A stretch of DNA of 64,000 nucleotides from Arion vulgaris (Eukaryota; Mollusca; Gastropoda; Stylommatophora; Arionidae): positions 10,713,927 to 10,777,926 of the forward strand of contig CM036767.1 of NCBI GenBank assembly GCA_020796225.1, written 5' to 3'. Positions 34,074-57,830 of the stretch are shown one piece after another. The first letter of the stretch is position 1. Every line of letters begins with the position of its first letter. The position numbers and the translations under genes are program-made. The notes beneath the pieces were generated by a model that was not told the origin of the DNA, did no database searches, and saw nothing but the letters and a program-made list of their open reading frames with translations.

Positions 34074-35690
34074 ACTGAAGCATATCAAACAAAATAATTC
34101 GTAGTATTTAGTCCGCAACCAAAATGGCAGAGACAATATTATTTCGATATATACAAGGAATATCACAATATTGTAGCGGCACAAAGCAAAATAAAACGGC
34201 CATATTTGAAATAAGTTTAAACAACTCTCATTATGCCTATAGCATAGAGTCAATGTCATTATAGTATCACAGCAAATAGTTGCAGACGACAAAAGAATTC
34301 TTGAATAGCGTAAGCAACAAAATGAGCTCATTATATTTGAAATTTTTTATAACAATGGCAAGTATTGGTTAATTTTGTTGTTGTTGGCTGCAGTACAGTC
34401 ATAGAGCATATTTAAATTCTACTCTGACATCCGACAGTGACTGTTGAACTAGTAATGATATGTACTTACAGACTCGTGTACTGCAGCTTCCGTTTTAGTT
34501 GATTCAATTTTAAGTTCATACCAGTAAAAAAGTTTTAATAATTATTGTAACAGCCATGACGTCACTACCTTGTAGTGGGTGGAGAACTTGGGTTCCTCCA
34601 TAATCCGGAAAGTTATGCTGACAAGAGCTTTTCTACTGGTAGGGATACTCATGTTAGACAGGCTGAAGGACAGAGGGCAGACAAAATATGACCTCCTGGT
34701 CCTCAAAGGTTGAAAAAGGGGCTATCATATCATTCCTGTACAAAAACTTGTATTGCGAAAACAGAAACCAGTGATACCTTTGTTGCGTCACGTGAAGGGG
34801 CGGGTCAGTCAGGTTTCATGAAGTAGGAGATTACGCCTGAAAGGAAGTTGCAATCCAGACGACTAACTTTCGACCCCACCTCACCAGATCTGTTACTGGA
34901 TGTTGGTCATATATGTCAGATAGCAGTAGGGGCATTGGCTAGACAGCTCTCCGGGAAAAGAAAGCCTGATCATCCATAGGAAACAAGAAGAACCGTGGAA
35001 AGAGAAGAGTTGAAAGATCATGGCCTGTAATAGGAAACAATTGCAGAACGGCAACAATGAAAATCTTTGTGGAAGCTTATATCTCAATCAGACACGGAGA
35101 AGATATAGATGCAGAATTGCTATGTAGGGCAATTGTCAAGCACAAATGGAGACATATGCATGTTACACATTTGTATGCACCTGTTTTTTATAAGTACACA
35201 TGTTTGTAAGCAATCATGTCTGAGAAATAAATAATCCATAATATATATATATATCTATTAAATTATATACACTGTATCATGCCAGTCAGCCAGCAACTTC
35301 AGACAAATGAAAAAAAGAAAAGCTAGAATCACACACACCAGATCAACACAATTCATTCTCAGGGCTACATGCAGATCATCATCAAAAGTCCTTTACAGGA
35401 CAACATCCATATCAACATCATAAGTCATTCTCTAGACTTCACACATATACCAGAACACACTACTCAACAATGTCAGCTCTAGGACTAGTCCCAGACCAGA
35501 CCAAGAAAAAAAGGCCAATACGCTCAAATATAGGCTTACTCCACCACTTAACTCACATAGAGGCTTAAGCCACCACTTAACAAATATTATATCTTTGTTA
35601 CAAAGTGAAATAATTTCTCTAAATATAAAACTACTACTTACAAGCTAACGGTAGTTTAAGCATGACATATTTCAGATAAACACAACGATT
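34074..35690. other. No gene recognised
   Basis: Includes 34550-34890, which resembles the 5' leader of RTE-like LINEs (GGACAGAGGGCAGACAAAAT, CTCCTGGTCCTCAAAGG). The rest is AT-rich, with a (TA)n run near 35240. Confidence 0.35.
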
Positions 35691-35699
35691 TAACAAAGT

Positions 35700-35995
35700 A
35701 CTAAGAGACGGCATATTCTCATTGACAAAACTACACAGAAAGAGAGAAAAAACAGATATGTCCAACAAGAACTCAGGACTGAAGAAAATTGGTTCATAAT
35801 AATATTGATAAAATCAAGTATTTTGGACACACAAAAGTTTAGAAAATACAATTATGGATGGAGGCATTCTGGGAAAACAGAGAAGCAGAATACAAAGGTG
35901 GATGCAGGTTGTAACATGGACATGACAGAAACAGAGGTGGGGCATATGATAAACATTTCAAAGGACATATAGTGGGACAGTACTGCAGAATAATG
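35700..35995 (+). mobile_element. LINE L-F fragment
   Basis: Degraded L-F 3' end: ATTTTGGACACACAAAAG, ATGGATGGAGGCATTCTGGG. Confidence 0.6.
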
Positions 35996-36149
35996 AGGAG
36001 TTTTATAATGGCTATGTAGAACAAAGTTTTATTAATAGTTCAACTTACTAGCAACAAAATTAATATACATGCAAATATGTTTACTTATATGTTGATAGAA
36101 ACTTGTTAAGCATGAGTCTGGATAAGGTGTACATCCTTCACTATCTGCT

Positions 36150-36590
36150 GAAGAGCTCTTCAGTGTATCTTCTTCTTCTTTTGTCGTCACACTGCTACCG
36201 GGTTGTTGCCCAGTGTCGTGGTTTGCTGTTTTTGTCTTGCGCTGTTCTGGTGGCTTGTGTGATTGTTATCTTTGCTCTTTCACAGGATTCTGCTACGCCA
36301 TCTAACCATCTTTTCCGTGGTCTTCCTCTTGCCTTCTTTCCCGATGTTCTGTTGTAGAAGACTCTGTATACTGTGGAGTTTGGATGCATTCTTATTAAGT
36401 GGCCAAACCACTTCATTCTTTGTTTATCTATATAATTCAAGCACGGTTTTGTGCCAACTTTCTTTCTTATGCTGATGTTGGTGATTCTGTCTTTTCTTGT
36501 GTTGTTGGTAACTTTTCTCAGGCAACGAATTTCACATGTAGTTATTTTTGTGACTGCGCTTTGCTCAATGTCCATGTATAAAGGACTAAA
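36150..36590 (-). mobile_element. LINE L-H 3' end
   Basis: [56 protein letters not shown] in one frame. Confidence 0.85.
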
Positions 36591-36632
36591 AATGAAGAAT
36601 TTGCTTTATTGCACTGGGTTTTCCCCATATGG

Positions 36633-36871
36633 TGGCGTCTGTGGCTTAGAGGATAGTGATTAGGTCTATTAACCTTGACGTTCTAAGTTCGAATCACGCT
36701 GCAGGACAATTTGTTGCAAATTAGATTTTTAAAAAGGACAATGACACCACCCGTTCAGAAAGCAATGGCAAACCACTGAACATAGTACTGCCTAGAAAAA
36801 TCACAAACAGCGTTAAAAGCTGGGTTTGATTCGCAAAGTCCTTCCTGCAAAGGATATGAAATTAACCTTAA
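36633..36871 (+). mobile_element. SINE S4
   Basis: GGTGGCGTCTGTGGCTTAGAGG to GGATATGAAATTAACC; B box GTTCGAATCACGC. Confidence 0.88.
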
Positions 36872-36872
36872 C

Positions 36873-37021
36873 TTTTCCCCATATGGCTCAGTCTTCTCAC
36901 AGCAGAAATGACCTGCCACCTGCTGAATTGCAGACTTTCTATCTCCTGCAATAATCCTAGGGATCTCAAGAAAAAATGCACTCGAATAGAACGGCGCGGT
37001 TCAGATTCAAACCCACAACCT
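36873..37021 (-). mobile_element. SINE S5 interrupted by S1
   Basis: Reverse S5 from CCCCATATGGCTCAG to ACAACCTTTGAAACT. S1 follows, and ACCTTTGAAACT recurs after it. Confidence 0.8.
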
Positions 37022-37276
37022 TTGAAACTTCTTCTTTGCGTTCGCTTTAGCAACCAATTTTAATCACTTTTTGTGATATGTTTGATCTTTGCCAAGAACA
37101 TGTATACGTTGAACATTGGTTTGGTAGGCCCCTAAACGCATAGACTTCTACACATTTAGGACACATGCATCCGATTTCAGCCAAACCTCTTTAGTCGCCT
37201 CTTACGACATGCATGGCAGGTAACAGTGGTTCTATTCTTTACACCCCAAATTTGGGCCCGGTAACCACTGGTGGCG
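37022..37276 (-). mobile_element. SINE S1 nested in S5
   Basis: TTCTTCTTTGCGTTCGC to GGTAACCACTGGTGGCG; a complete S1 with intact core GTCGCCTCTTACGACATGCA. Confidence 0.88.
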
Positions 37277-37435
37277 TTGTCCTACACCTTTGAAACTAAA
37301 AGTTCGCTTAATGATACAAGTCTAATACTGGCTTATGGAAGTGAATCTTGAACAAAAAACATATAGGCAAGAAAATACCTGGAGACCATAGAGATGTAGA
37401 TTTACAGATGAATGTTAAGAATCTAAAGTGGAAGG

Positions 37436-37560
37436 ATTGACTTTATTGCACCGGGTTTTCCCCCATATAGCTCTGCTCCTATCGACGTTAATGATTTCGA
37501 ATTTGAATACACAACTTTCATAACGACATACAAACGTTGCAACCACTTCGCAATAGAGAC
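37436..37560 (-). mobile_element. SINE S5 fragment
   Basis: ATTGCACCGGGTTTTCCCCC and AACCACTTCGCAATAGAGAC at the two ends; the middle is deleted. Confidence 0.6.
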
Positions 37561-37679
37561 ATATAAATATTAAGAATACCATGCACTAGTAAAAGTAGCA
37601 ATGTTGATATTCTGAGAGAGATAAATGAAGAAAGAAACATTCTGACAAATATCCAAAGTAGTCTTTTTTGGGGGGGCAT

Positions 37680-38100
37680 GCAACTAGAAGATACCAGTTA
37701 GAAAACAATATGAAAACTGGAGCTACTACTGCCCTGTAGTTAGATTGGGGACAATCAAAGGCTAGTGGAGCAAACCGTACACAAAACTGGACAGCAGGCA
37801 AACCAAGTAGTCACAAAGACTGGTAACCTGGGCAGATGATGCTCAACATCCCAGGAGGAAGGTTGTCTAAGGGTAGCTATCCTAAAAGAAAATATCAACC
37901 TGCTGCCTAGCAGGTCAGCTGGGGACAGCCAAAGGCTGACGGAGAGCGAACCCAGTAAACGGTGGCTGAAACCGGTCACATCGTCGAAGGATAAGCACCA
38001 AAGGGCGCTGAATGATGTGATGTAAAATATGTTCTGGCAAAGGCTGTTTATATATCCCAATAAGAATGATCAAAATGGCCAAAAAGAACGATCGCAGAGA
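37680..38100 (+). mobile_element. Repeat S11 (dimeric)
   Basis: Homologous to 45790-46195 over about 400 bp; ends ATCCCAATAAGAATGATCAAAATGG, a tail shared with S1-type elements. Two internal modules resemble each other. Confidence 0.75.
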
Positions 38101-39006
38101 GAAAACTGGAAAATATTGCTGAAAGAGATATAGGATGAAAGAGAAAAGATACTTGACAGTTAAACATCATGGACAGGTGCCAACAACAGAATTGTTTTCC
38201 AACGCTAGGGACAGAGAGTTGTGGAGATCCATCACAACTGTCAATACTAACATGATAATCTCCTGAAAGAGACTCGAAACTGGCTGAAGTGTATACAATT
38301 TACTTTCTACTGAAAGAGATAGTCCGGCTGGAATGCTGTCAAGCTTGTTTTATTAATCAAAACACACACGCCCACATAAGATTAGAATTAGCATTTATCA
38401 GCAAAACATATTCTATAGTAGTTATCGCTAAAGATTGCGTTATCACACAGAATCGTCTGGTTATATCAATAACTTCCATTTATATGAAAACTCAAGCTGC
38501 CATTCATATATAACAGTCTGAAAATATGGTGTACATATGATATATACATATATAAATATATACATCAATAAATATAAACAGGCAATATTTATTTGCTTAA
38601 TTTTTAAAGTAGCATGCCTTGAGGTTTGGATAAGTTTGCAGGATAAACAGTTCATATCATGGTGATAGCACTGATTATGCATAGAAAACTATGTACAAAG
38701 CAACAAAAATAACTGATACTAGACAATTTTGCAGACAGTAAGGAAATAAAAGATATCAAGTTTGTGATATTTCTAGTTTCACACATCTTCTTCTTTGCTG
38801 ATGCTCAATGTCTACACAATGAGTCCGGTTCTCTGGATGTATGTTGTGTTTGTTTTCAAGGCTTTCAAACAGTTTTGCGTGGATGCAGGTCTCTGTTGGT
38901 CAGTGTTCTTTCAGCAGTTGATTCCTCAGGTGACAATCTTGCAGGATGGTTTAACACACTATTTACCAAACGCAGCATTCTGCATACATTAGGCTATGTG
39001 TTGAAA
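38101..39006. other. No gene recognised
   Basis: AT-rich. Only 38805-38855 is a repeat, matching one arm of the hairpin at 8900. Confidence 0.35.
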
Positions 39007-39118
39007 CCTGCCCCTGTTTGACCATGTGTCACGGCCTGCTCCTGTTTTGCCATGTGACACAGCATGCACTAGTTTAGCCATGTGTTAAGGCCTGCACCTG
39101 TATGGCCATGTGTCGTGG
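39007..39118. repeat. 28-bp tandem repeat, four units
   Basis: Units at 39007, 39035, 39063 and 39091, consensus CCTGCNCCTGTTTNGCCATG then TGTCACGG. Confidence 0.88.
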
Positions 39119-39889
39119 ACTGCATCATGATCTGATGACATGATTTAGACGAGCATACAAACCGATCGCAACAGAAAGGAATTGTAAAATTAACTCTAAA
39201 TTTATCTTAATGCTTTCTTATCGCTACCAGTTCCTTGCTTCTTTGTCCAACATTTTCCAACACCAACTTGTAAAGTATTTAGCGGTCAACTGGAATCTGT
39301 GTACATCTCCAAATAGCTCCTTGAACTGACATCGGAACTGACCATGCATGTGTTTCTCAGTTGATCGTATGCTGGTCACTCTTACAGAATGTGTGTCTCG
39401 TTCACTACTTCCTTAATTTGTACAGTGAGTAAGAGGACTTTGGGATGGCTGTTACAGCAGAGGATGGAGCAAGCATGGGATTTGCCCAATGTACCATGCC
39501 GTCGATCGCATAATAAAACTTCATAAATTTATTCTTTCCTATGTTGTTAACTTGCGATAAAAGTACATTCACTGATCTACAAAATTAGATGTTATTCATA
39601 AAATTTCATTACAACATAAGAAAGCATCAGCTTAATTTGTATATTTGTTCATAAAATGACAGAAGGAAAAACGTACCAAAATAGTCAGTGTTTTTAACGT
39701 ATTAAATGTCAACAGATATATGGCCAACTAAGAAGCCAAAAATTGATAGCTCGAGAGAATGTCAACTCTCCGCGCAGGTGATCGCTCAGTATTCTCTCTG
39801 GCAAAAATCACATATAGGTCACACAGAGTGGTCAACGAATGGTTGTTCGAGAGAAATCACAGAAGTGGCTCTTTGGACTAAAATCATAA

Positions 39890-40075
39890 GCAGATTGTTC
39901 AGTGATGTTTTTAGAGCATCTACCGCACTAGAAATGAGGGGACACTGACGTGGTTACCAATAGACTCTACCTGAGGAGTTTCCAAACACTAAGCATATTG
40001 ATACATGTCTGGAGTTGATGGGAGTCTTCTGGGTCTGCAAGAAAGCCAGGTACTCTTCCCCACTCAAATATAGAA
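39890..40075. repeat. Dispersed repeat S15, inverted copy
   Basis: ACCAATAGACTCTACCTGAG and GTCTGCAAGAAAGCCAGGTA match the reverse of 1016-1130. Confidence 0.5.
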
Positions 40076-40884
40076 AAAAGGGTGAATACCCATAATTTCT
40101 GGGGGTTCTATACGAAAAATAATATAATTATTCAACTTAAAAAAAAACCTGGGTATTTGTTGACAATTCTATGTGGTCGTGACCCTTAACAGATCAAGCT
40201 AAAATTGTTTAGTAAAAATTTAGTATAATACATAAGGACAAATAAACTGGCCAATAAGGTTAGCAAATTCATGTTAAGAAAGTAACAACTTGGATAAACA
40301 ACAGAACAAAACCAAACTAATGGTTTAGTACTAATTAAATATGTACAGCGATAAACCAACAATATTTGATTTTATGCAGTAAAAAAGAACTCACAAAATT
40401 AGTTTTTATTTATAACAGGAGGTAGAAAATTCAAGGTCACAGAAGAAAATATTGAAGCTTTCACGTAAAATAGTGGTTCCCAAACTTTGCATTACCGTAG
40501 ACCCCCTTTTAAATACATTTTGCTGCCGCAGACCTCAAAAGTTTCTGTACATGAAAATGGACAGAAATGAATTATCTGTGTGTTACAATAGTAAACCGTC
40601 TTCTCAGACTGTGGGAAACTTCAAAATGATCTTTCATTTTGTCCTGTCAGACATTTAGACTCGGTCTGGTTCCTTTGATTTTGCAGCAGAACTAGTTTAC
40701 CACTGTTTTTATACATGTTTTTAAAATGAATTTTTCTGTTTGAAATGTCAAAAGATCATAATATTTCTGATTTAATATGATATTCAAAGATATCAGATAA
40801 GCACCGAAAAGTAAAGATTTGATGACTACAATACCCATTGTGCTGCTGTTGGTAAAAAAAAAAAATACAGAACAATGTAGTCCC
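40076..40884. other. No gene recognised
   Basis: AT-rich, with short ORFs only. Confidence 0.35.
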
Positions 40885-41020
40885 CAATATATATATATAT
40901 ATATTCCTCTCGTACCGTTATACGTTACATAGGCCTATAAGTAATTTCTCCATACCGTTCTGTCCTGGGCAACTCGCTCAATCTTTTCTATGAAATTGTG
41001 TCCAATATTTGTGATATTTA
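40885..41020 (-). mobile_element. LINE L-D 3' end
   Basis: (TA)n, then TTCCTCTCGTACCGTTATAC and CATACCGTTCTGTCCTGGGC. A similar short piece is at 42165-42245. Confidence 0.75.
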
Positions 41021-41029
41021 TTCCCCAAT

Positions 41030-41310
41030 ATAGTTAGTTTGTTCCTTTCGTGCCAAAGGCGGCACATAGGGCAGAGGTTTTAGATCTCCATGTAATGCGG
41101 TTCATTGCTAGCAGTTGGAGACCTGTAGGTTTACATCCCAGTAGTTTACTTTCTTGTAGGATTGTTCTTTGAAGAGTGGTCTTAGGTCTTCCACGTTTTC
41201 TTTTCCCAACTGGTGACCACATAAGGACTTGTCGATTTAGTCTCTTTTCGTCTGATCTAAGAACATGACCTAAATATTTCCACCTTCGTTTCCTTATAAT
41301 ATTTGATACA
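41030..41310 (-). mobile_element. LINE L-E 3' end
   Basis: One open frame with IIRKRRWKYLGHVLRSDEKR, KRKRGRPKTTLQRTILQ and ALCAAFGTKGTN. CAATATA flanks both ends. Confidence 0.85.
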
Positions 41311-41619
41311 ATATACAACATAATATTACAACTAGTTTTTTACCTACTTCCTACTATAGTGGACTATGAACCGGGGCGCAATGTACTCACATTCTCAGTG
41401 CAAACCACAAAGAGTGGTTAACTTGGTTGATAAGAACGGATGCAAAGAAGAAGACTTACTTATAGACAGAATATGTCTAAAATGAATGTGGTTTTATCTA
41501 TTGTCTTTCCCCAGGTGGATGATGAAATTGGTTTCCCACTCTTGCCGTTAAACGTAGGGGTGGGAGCTTTAATTTGCGTTCAAGGGCCAGATGAGTCGCC
41601 CTTGTTGTGTTATATCCGT

Positions 41620-41950
41620 ATTTATTTATTTAGTGTGGTCTTGATATTGTCTATCCATCTTTTTCTTGGTCTTCTCTTGACTCTAGTACCTGATCTATTT
41701 TTATTGTTTGCTGTTATTGGTGGTTAGTTGTATTCCCTTCTCATTAAATATCCGAATCACTGCATTTGTTGTCTTTCAATGTATTTGGTGTATATAGTTA
41801 TGCCCACTCTGCTTCTGATGGCCTCATTTCGTAGTCTATCTTTCCTGGTGCCCCCACTGCCTTCCTCAAGCATTTCATTTCACTCATGGTGAGCTTTCTG
41901 TGGTGTGTTGCTGTCAGAGACCAAGTTTGGCAATGGTAACAAAATGTGGT
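41620..41950 (-). mobile_element. LINE L-H fragment
   Basis: TCTATCCATCTTTTTCTTGGTC and GCCTTCCTCAAGCATTTCATTTC match the reverse L-H coding region. Confidence 0.6.
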
Positions 41951-42398
41951 TTAACTGAACAAACCACAATCATTTTGTTAACATTTCTACATATATCAAC
42001 AACAGACATATTTTTATCATTCCCTTCAATTATCCAGATAGCTTATGTTTCTTTCGTGATCTGCAGTAAAGACAACGTCTGCTGATTAAACTTGTAATTA
42101 ACAACATACCAAAGCAAAATGACTACAAAGCAAGGGAACAATAGTCATCATAAATATAATAATAATTCCTCTCGTACGTTATACGTTACATAGGGCCTGC
42201 AAGCAATTTCTCCATACCGTTCTATCCTGGGCAACTTCGCTCATCATAAATATAGAGCATAAATAGAGAAAGCAAAAAAAGAGTGCATTACCCTTGTGTC
42301 TCTCCAAAATATAATATAAAAAAACCAATATTTCAATAAACTGAATAAATTAAACGTAACGTTCACCTCGCTTTAATTTTTTAACTTATCGAATATAA

Positions 42399-42925
42399 AC
42401 CACCTTTATTGTTCTAATTGTCTAACTCATCCAACAACAAACTATACTGAAACCACCTTTGTTGTTCTAATTATCTAACTCATCCAACAACAAACTATAC
42501 TGAAACCACCTTTGTTGTTCTAATTATCTAACTCATCCAACAACAAACTATACTGAAACCACCTTTGTTGTTCTAATTATCTAACTCATCCAACAACAAA
42601 CTATACTGAAACCACCTTTGTTGTTCTAATTGTAAACTCATCCAACAACAAACTATACTGAAACCACCTTTGTTGTTCTAATTGTAAACTGATCCAACAA
42701 CAAACTATACTGAAACCACCTTTGTTGTTCTAATTATCTAACTCATCCAACAACAAACTATACTGAAACCACCTTTGTTGTTCTAATTGTAAACTCATCC
42801 AACAACAAACTATACTGAAACCACCTTTGTTGTTCTAATTGTAAACTCATCCAACAACAAACTATACTGAAACCATCCATGTTGTTCTAATTGTAAAACA
42901 CATGCAGCAACATATTGTGTTGAAA
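42399..42925. repeat. 52-53 bp minisatellite in the presumed ALKBH5 3' UTR
   Basis: Ten units begin with ACCACC or a variant at 42399, 42452, 42505, 42558, 42611, 42663, 42715, 42768, 42820 and 42872. Two unit types differ by ATTATCTAACTC (53 bp) against ATTGTAAACTC (52 bp). The array starts at the ALKBH5 stop codon; the unit next to the stop is diverged. Confidence 0.95.
42405..42410 (-). promoter_or_regulatory. Candidate ALKBH5 poly(A) signal AATAAA
   Basis: TTTATT on the plus strand. The other minisatellite units read TTTGTT here, so a single change in the most distal unit creates the canonical signal, about 520 bases beyond the stop. The position and sequence fit, but use is unproven. 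Confidence 0.45.
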
Positions 42926-53864
<10,939 letters not shown>

Positions 53865-54221
53865 GTTTGACTTTGAGTAAACAATTTATTTTTAATTCAC
53901 GGAGAGTTCAGTGCCGGATGAGCAAGAATAACTTCTTACAAAGAAATCGCAGTGATTCTCCGCTTTCTATTTGTCACATTTCAAACATCGAAATTATATC
54001 CGAAATTGGTCACTTGGATGCAAGTCATTCTCGTGGTTACGCATAAGTATTATAAGTGCTGCTCATAACCCAAAGAAAATGGATAGTATGAATGATGTAA
54101 CTCGAACTCCCGACCTGTTTGCAATTATTGGATATGAGTTTATTCTCTGAGTCTCTATGGCGTAGTGATAAAGATGTGTGCCTTGCGTTTTCAAGGTTGT
54201 GGCTGGGGTCGAATCAATATC

Positions 54222-54475
54222 CGCCTGTGGTGTGCTGGGACCCACAAGGGAAGCAAAGAATAGTACCACTGCAATCTTCAATGCATGTCGTAAGAGGCGA
54301 CTGATGCAGGCCATATGGACGCTACCCTAGTAAATAAAAAGCAGCTCAGAATCGGATGTGCTGGCCTACTTATAGGTGCATAACTGGCACAACGTACAAT
54401 CGCTCTTAGGCTCAGATCACATACAAATCACACAGAGTGGTTTACAAGTGGTCGATGTGGAGCGTTCGAAAAAGA
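54222..54475 (+). mobile_element. SINE S2 upstream of ALKBH5, nested in S5
   Basis: TCCGCCTGTGGTGTGCTGGG to GAGCGTTCGAAAAA; flanking GAATCAATA on both sides. An S5 fragment (GAGTCTCTATGGCGTAGTGA) precedes it at 54150. Confidence 0.9.
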
Positions 54476-54711
54476 ATCAATACGGAGTCACGTATAATTC
54501 TTAGCAGACCAATAGGATTGTTTTTGTAGCTAGGGTTAGTGTTAGCTGGTGGTGGTTGATCGCCTCAGCTGTAAGAATGGATGTGTTGCTGGTTTATTTT
54601 CTTTTATGAGCTATTTATTTGATTATTGGTTTGACTTGGTTGGTCGATTGCTTTTCGTTTTTCGACTGCTTATAATTAAGGTTTATGTTAGTTTTCTAGC
54701 GTTAACTATAA

Positions 54712-54953
54712 CTATGGTGGCGTCTGTGGCTTAGTGGATAGGGACTCGGTCTATTAACCCCGACGTTCTGAGTTTGAATCACGCTGCGGACAGTTTGGTG
54801 GCAAATTGTTCCGCGTGGATTTCTCAAAGGACGATGGCACCACCGTTCAGAAAGCAATGGCAAACTACTGAACGTAATAATGCCTAGAAAATCACAAACA
54901 GCGTTAAAAGGCTGGGGTTGATTCGCAAAGTCCTGTAAAGGATATGCAATTAA
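54712..54953 (+). mobile_element. SINE S4
   Basis: ATGGTGGCGTCTGTGGCTTAG to GGATATGCAATTAAC. Confidence 0.92.
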
Positions 54954-55224
54954 CTAACTATAGCTATAGATATAACTAGAGTTGGGGTTGAAGTTTGTGA
55001 TTTGTATTGTGAAAAGAGTTAGTGTTTAGGGTATTGATAGTCGTAGGTAAGAGGTCTCTATAGACAGGTGTTTGACTTGTGACTTAAAGGTTTAGGTTCG
55101 AATCCTGACTGAGTTACATATGCGTTTTATTCGTAGATCACTAGGAATATAGATGATTATAAAGTCGATTTTATGTTAGTTGCTTTTCTATTACTTTCTG
55201 TTCCCTTTCAACTTTTATATTTAC

Positions 55225-55415
55225 TGCGCCCGTGTGTTGCCGAGACCTTCAAGGGAAGTAAAGAATAGTAACACTGTCGCGGAAATCGAATTTGCTGGTT
55301 TACTTACCTAGGCGCAAACTGGCACAACGTACCATTGCTCTTAGGCTCGGATCCCACACTAATCACAAAGAGTGGTTAACAAGTGGTCGATATGGGGCGT
55401 TCGAAGAAAAAGATA
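55225..55415 (+). mobile_element. SINE S2 with internal deletion
   Basis: Head CGCCCGTGTGTTGCCGAGAC; the core between AACACTG and TCGCGGAAATCG is missing; tail GGCGTTCGAAGAAAAAG. Confidence 0.82.
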
Positions 55416-55419
55416 TTAA

Positions 55420-56230
55420 CTGAAAACTAACAGAAGTTCTTTGTGAATGATAAGGAACACATATCCTCGTGGGTTGTGCTAATAGAAGTGAAATCGAGTT
55501 TGCCATTCATTCTAGGATGTATCCAAAAGAAGCCAGAGATTTTTAATGAATGGTCATGATGCTAGTTTGTCCATTTCCAATTTTCATAATGTTTCCGTTT
55601 TCATAGATGAATTACCAATATAAAGAGAGCAGTTTGACTTGTTTTTTCAAAATATTATTCATCCAGACCCTTCGTAAGTTAGATTTTTGTTCTCCTAATT
55701 AAATTAAATTTGTATTTTTAATCTTTCTTTCTTTCTCGAATCCTGGATGCCTCACAGCGTCAGGTCAGGAAGAGATTTCTAAAACGGGCCCTAGTATGCG
55801 CTTCGTAGATAGTCTCTTTATTTTTAATACTAATATGTTACATGTATAGTTAACATGGCATTATATTTGCTAATACAGTAAATATTTTGTGAAACTACAT
55901 CCATTTGTCTTCAATAGGAAATATAATAAGTCATACTCTAAATCCTATTTAGAAATATTATTTCGTTTAGCTAAACTACGAGTGCAATTTTTTGGGGAAC
56001 TGAAAGGATAATTTATTCCAAAGGTCAAAATAAACTGTAGTGAATTAGAGGCTTGCTTTACTTAAAATAGTGTCCCTCTCTAGTCAAGCGAGCTCTACTC
56101 TGACATCAGAGGTACTTGTAATTTAGATCCATAAGTAAATAATCACGGTCTTCTGTAGTCGAACTACATTACTGTTTTTTTTAAATATAAGCTGTAGTTA
56201 CTGCCCGTAGTAGCCTACTGCGTTTTAGTT
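55420..56230. other. No gene recognised
   Basis: AT-rich, with short ORFs only. A tRNA-like stretch at 55045-55100 just before it (GGTTTAGGTTCGAATCCTG) may be another SINE head. Confidence 0.35.
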
Positions 56231-56234
56231 TGGT

Positions 56235-56405
56235 GGGACGAGAGCCTGGGGAATTTAATGGCTAGTACAGTCGCCGTGAAGGTGTTCAGGTTATGATTTT
56301 TCACTTATACCCACAACAGAAAAAAACATTCTTGGCCTTACTGTGAATTGAACACGGGTCTATCGTATGGGAGCCGCGCTCTAATCCAATCGGCAAGACG
56401 CTCCT
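56235..56405 (-). mobile_element. SINE S13 (tRNA-like)
   Basis: Reverse: GGGGAATTTAATGGCTAG at the left; GCCGATTGGATTAGAGCGCG and GTGTTCAATTCACAG at the right end. Confidence 0.65.
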
Positions 56406-56564
56406 CGTAATTACAGGAAACTTTACTGTTTGAACAACAAAAATTGTTAATTTTGCCAAACTCCAGACTTTCCACGGCAAGTGTTCATTAGCGCAGGGTG
56501 ATATCAACTTCGCTATTGGCAACCACAGATAATGATTAAAACTGTGAGCAACTTTTTCTTTTTT

Positions 56565-57200
56565 CTTCTTTTGTCCTTCTCTGCTTTTTGCCGTTAGACG
56601 TAGCAGGTTTAACTGATGATCGGTGTCCGGAGATAGCGCACGCTCGGTCTCTTAATATGCTGTGGTATTGTGGAGTTTTAAGATGTCTGTAACTCGATCA
56701 ACCTATCTTTTTCTTGGTCTGCCCTTCCTCTTGATGATTCCATTTTCAGGTTGTACTCTCTTGCAACTGGTGTATTCAGGTTCGTTCTCACCAAGTGGCC
56801 AAACCATTTGAGTCTCTGTTTTTCAATAAATCTATAGCAGGTGTTGTTCCGACTGTTCTTCTAGCTTCCTCACTAATATGGTCTCTTCTTGTTTTATTTA
56901 CCGCTTTCCTCAAGCATCTTATTTCACAGGTGGTCATTTTCCTTTCTTGTTCGTTAGTCAGTGCCCACGTTTGGCACTGGTAGCACAGTGTTGGTATGAA
57001 GATTGCATTTATAATCTGTATTTTAGTTTCTACTGAAATTGCTGGGTATTTCAAGATGGGAGCAAGTTGGTATGTAATGTTGTTGGCTTGCTGGATTCTT
57101 GTTTCGATCTCCCTGTCCAGTCTATTATCAGATGTGAAGATACTTCCAAGATATTTGAATTCTCTCACTTGCTTTATCGTTTGGTCATTCATTTGTATGT
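56565..57200 (-). mobile_element. LINE L-H, longest copy
   Basis: The minus strand encodes VREFKYLGSIFTSDNRLDRE, IETRIQQANNITYQL, CYQCQTWALTNEQERKMTT, CEIRCLRKAVNKTRRDHI; end of the reverse transcriptase and its C-terminal region. Confidence 0.88.
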
Positions 57201-57534
57201 TGATATCTTTATGTTATGTGAGCGACATTTTCGTGTAAAATAAATGTCGATTTTGTATACCTTTTTTTCCCCAAAGAGAACCAACCAGATGATATTGATG
57301 ACAAAATGTATGCAATCAAAATATTGCATTGCTAAGAAACAAAACAATACTACTAGAATAAGCTATGCTTTATTTTGTTTATTTATTCTCTCTTTATTTT
57401 ACAACCGAATTGAAGCATAGGCCTTCAACTAACTCATGGGTATTCGTAGTTAGTTGGATTTTGTAGCTAAAGTTTTTTTACTGGATAGTGTGGTCGACCC
57501 CGAGTTGAATGCGACAAGATTTCAGCGAACAAGA

Positions 57535-57830
57535 GTTGAATGAACAAGAGTTGTGTGAACATAAGTTGTGGGAATAAGAGTTGTATGAACAAGAGTCATG
57601 TGAATTTGGGTTGAGTGAATGAGAGTTGAGCGAACAAGAGTTGAGCGAACAAGAGTTGAATGAACAAGAGTTGTGTGAACAAGAGTTGAGGAAACAAGAG
57701 TTGGGCGAACAAGAGTTGTGTCAACAAGAGTTGAGCGAATAAGAGTTGTGTGAATATGGGTTGAGTGAACAAGAGTTGTGTCAACAAGAGTTGTGTGAAC
57801 AAAAGTTGAACGAACAAGAATTGTGTGAAA
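57535..57830. repeat. 15-bp minisatellite
   Basis: About 20 units of GAACAAGAGTTGTGT with GCG, AAT and GTG variants. The period is a multiple of three, so long open frames appear on both strands. Confidence 0.93.

Noticed and set aside
42399..42925. CRISPR-like array
   Set aside because: Units are contiguous 52-53 bp repeats without unique spacers, in an animal gene; a minisatellite.
54712..54790. tRNA gene (A box and B box present)
   Set aside because: The same sequence occurs at 1224, 36633 and 44924 with a 240-bp body and target duplications, and a cloverleaf does not close; it is the head of SINE S4.
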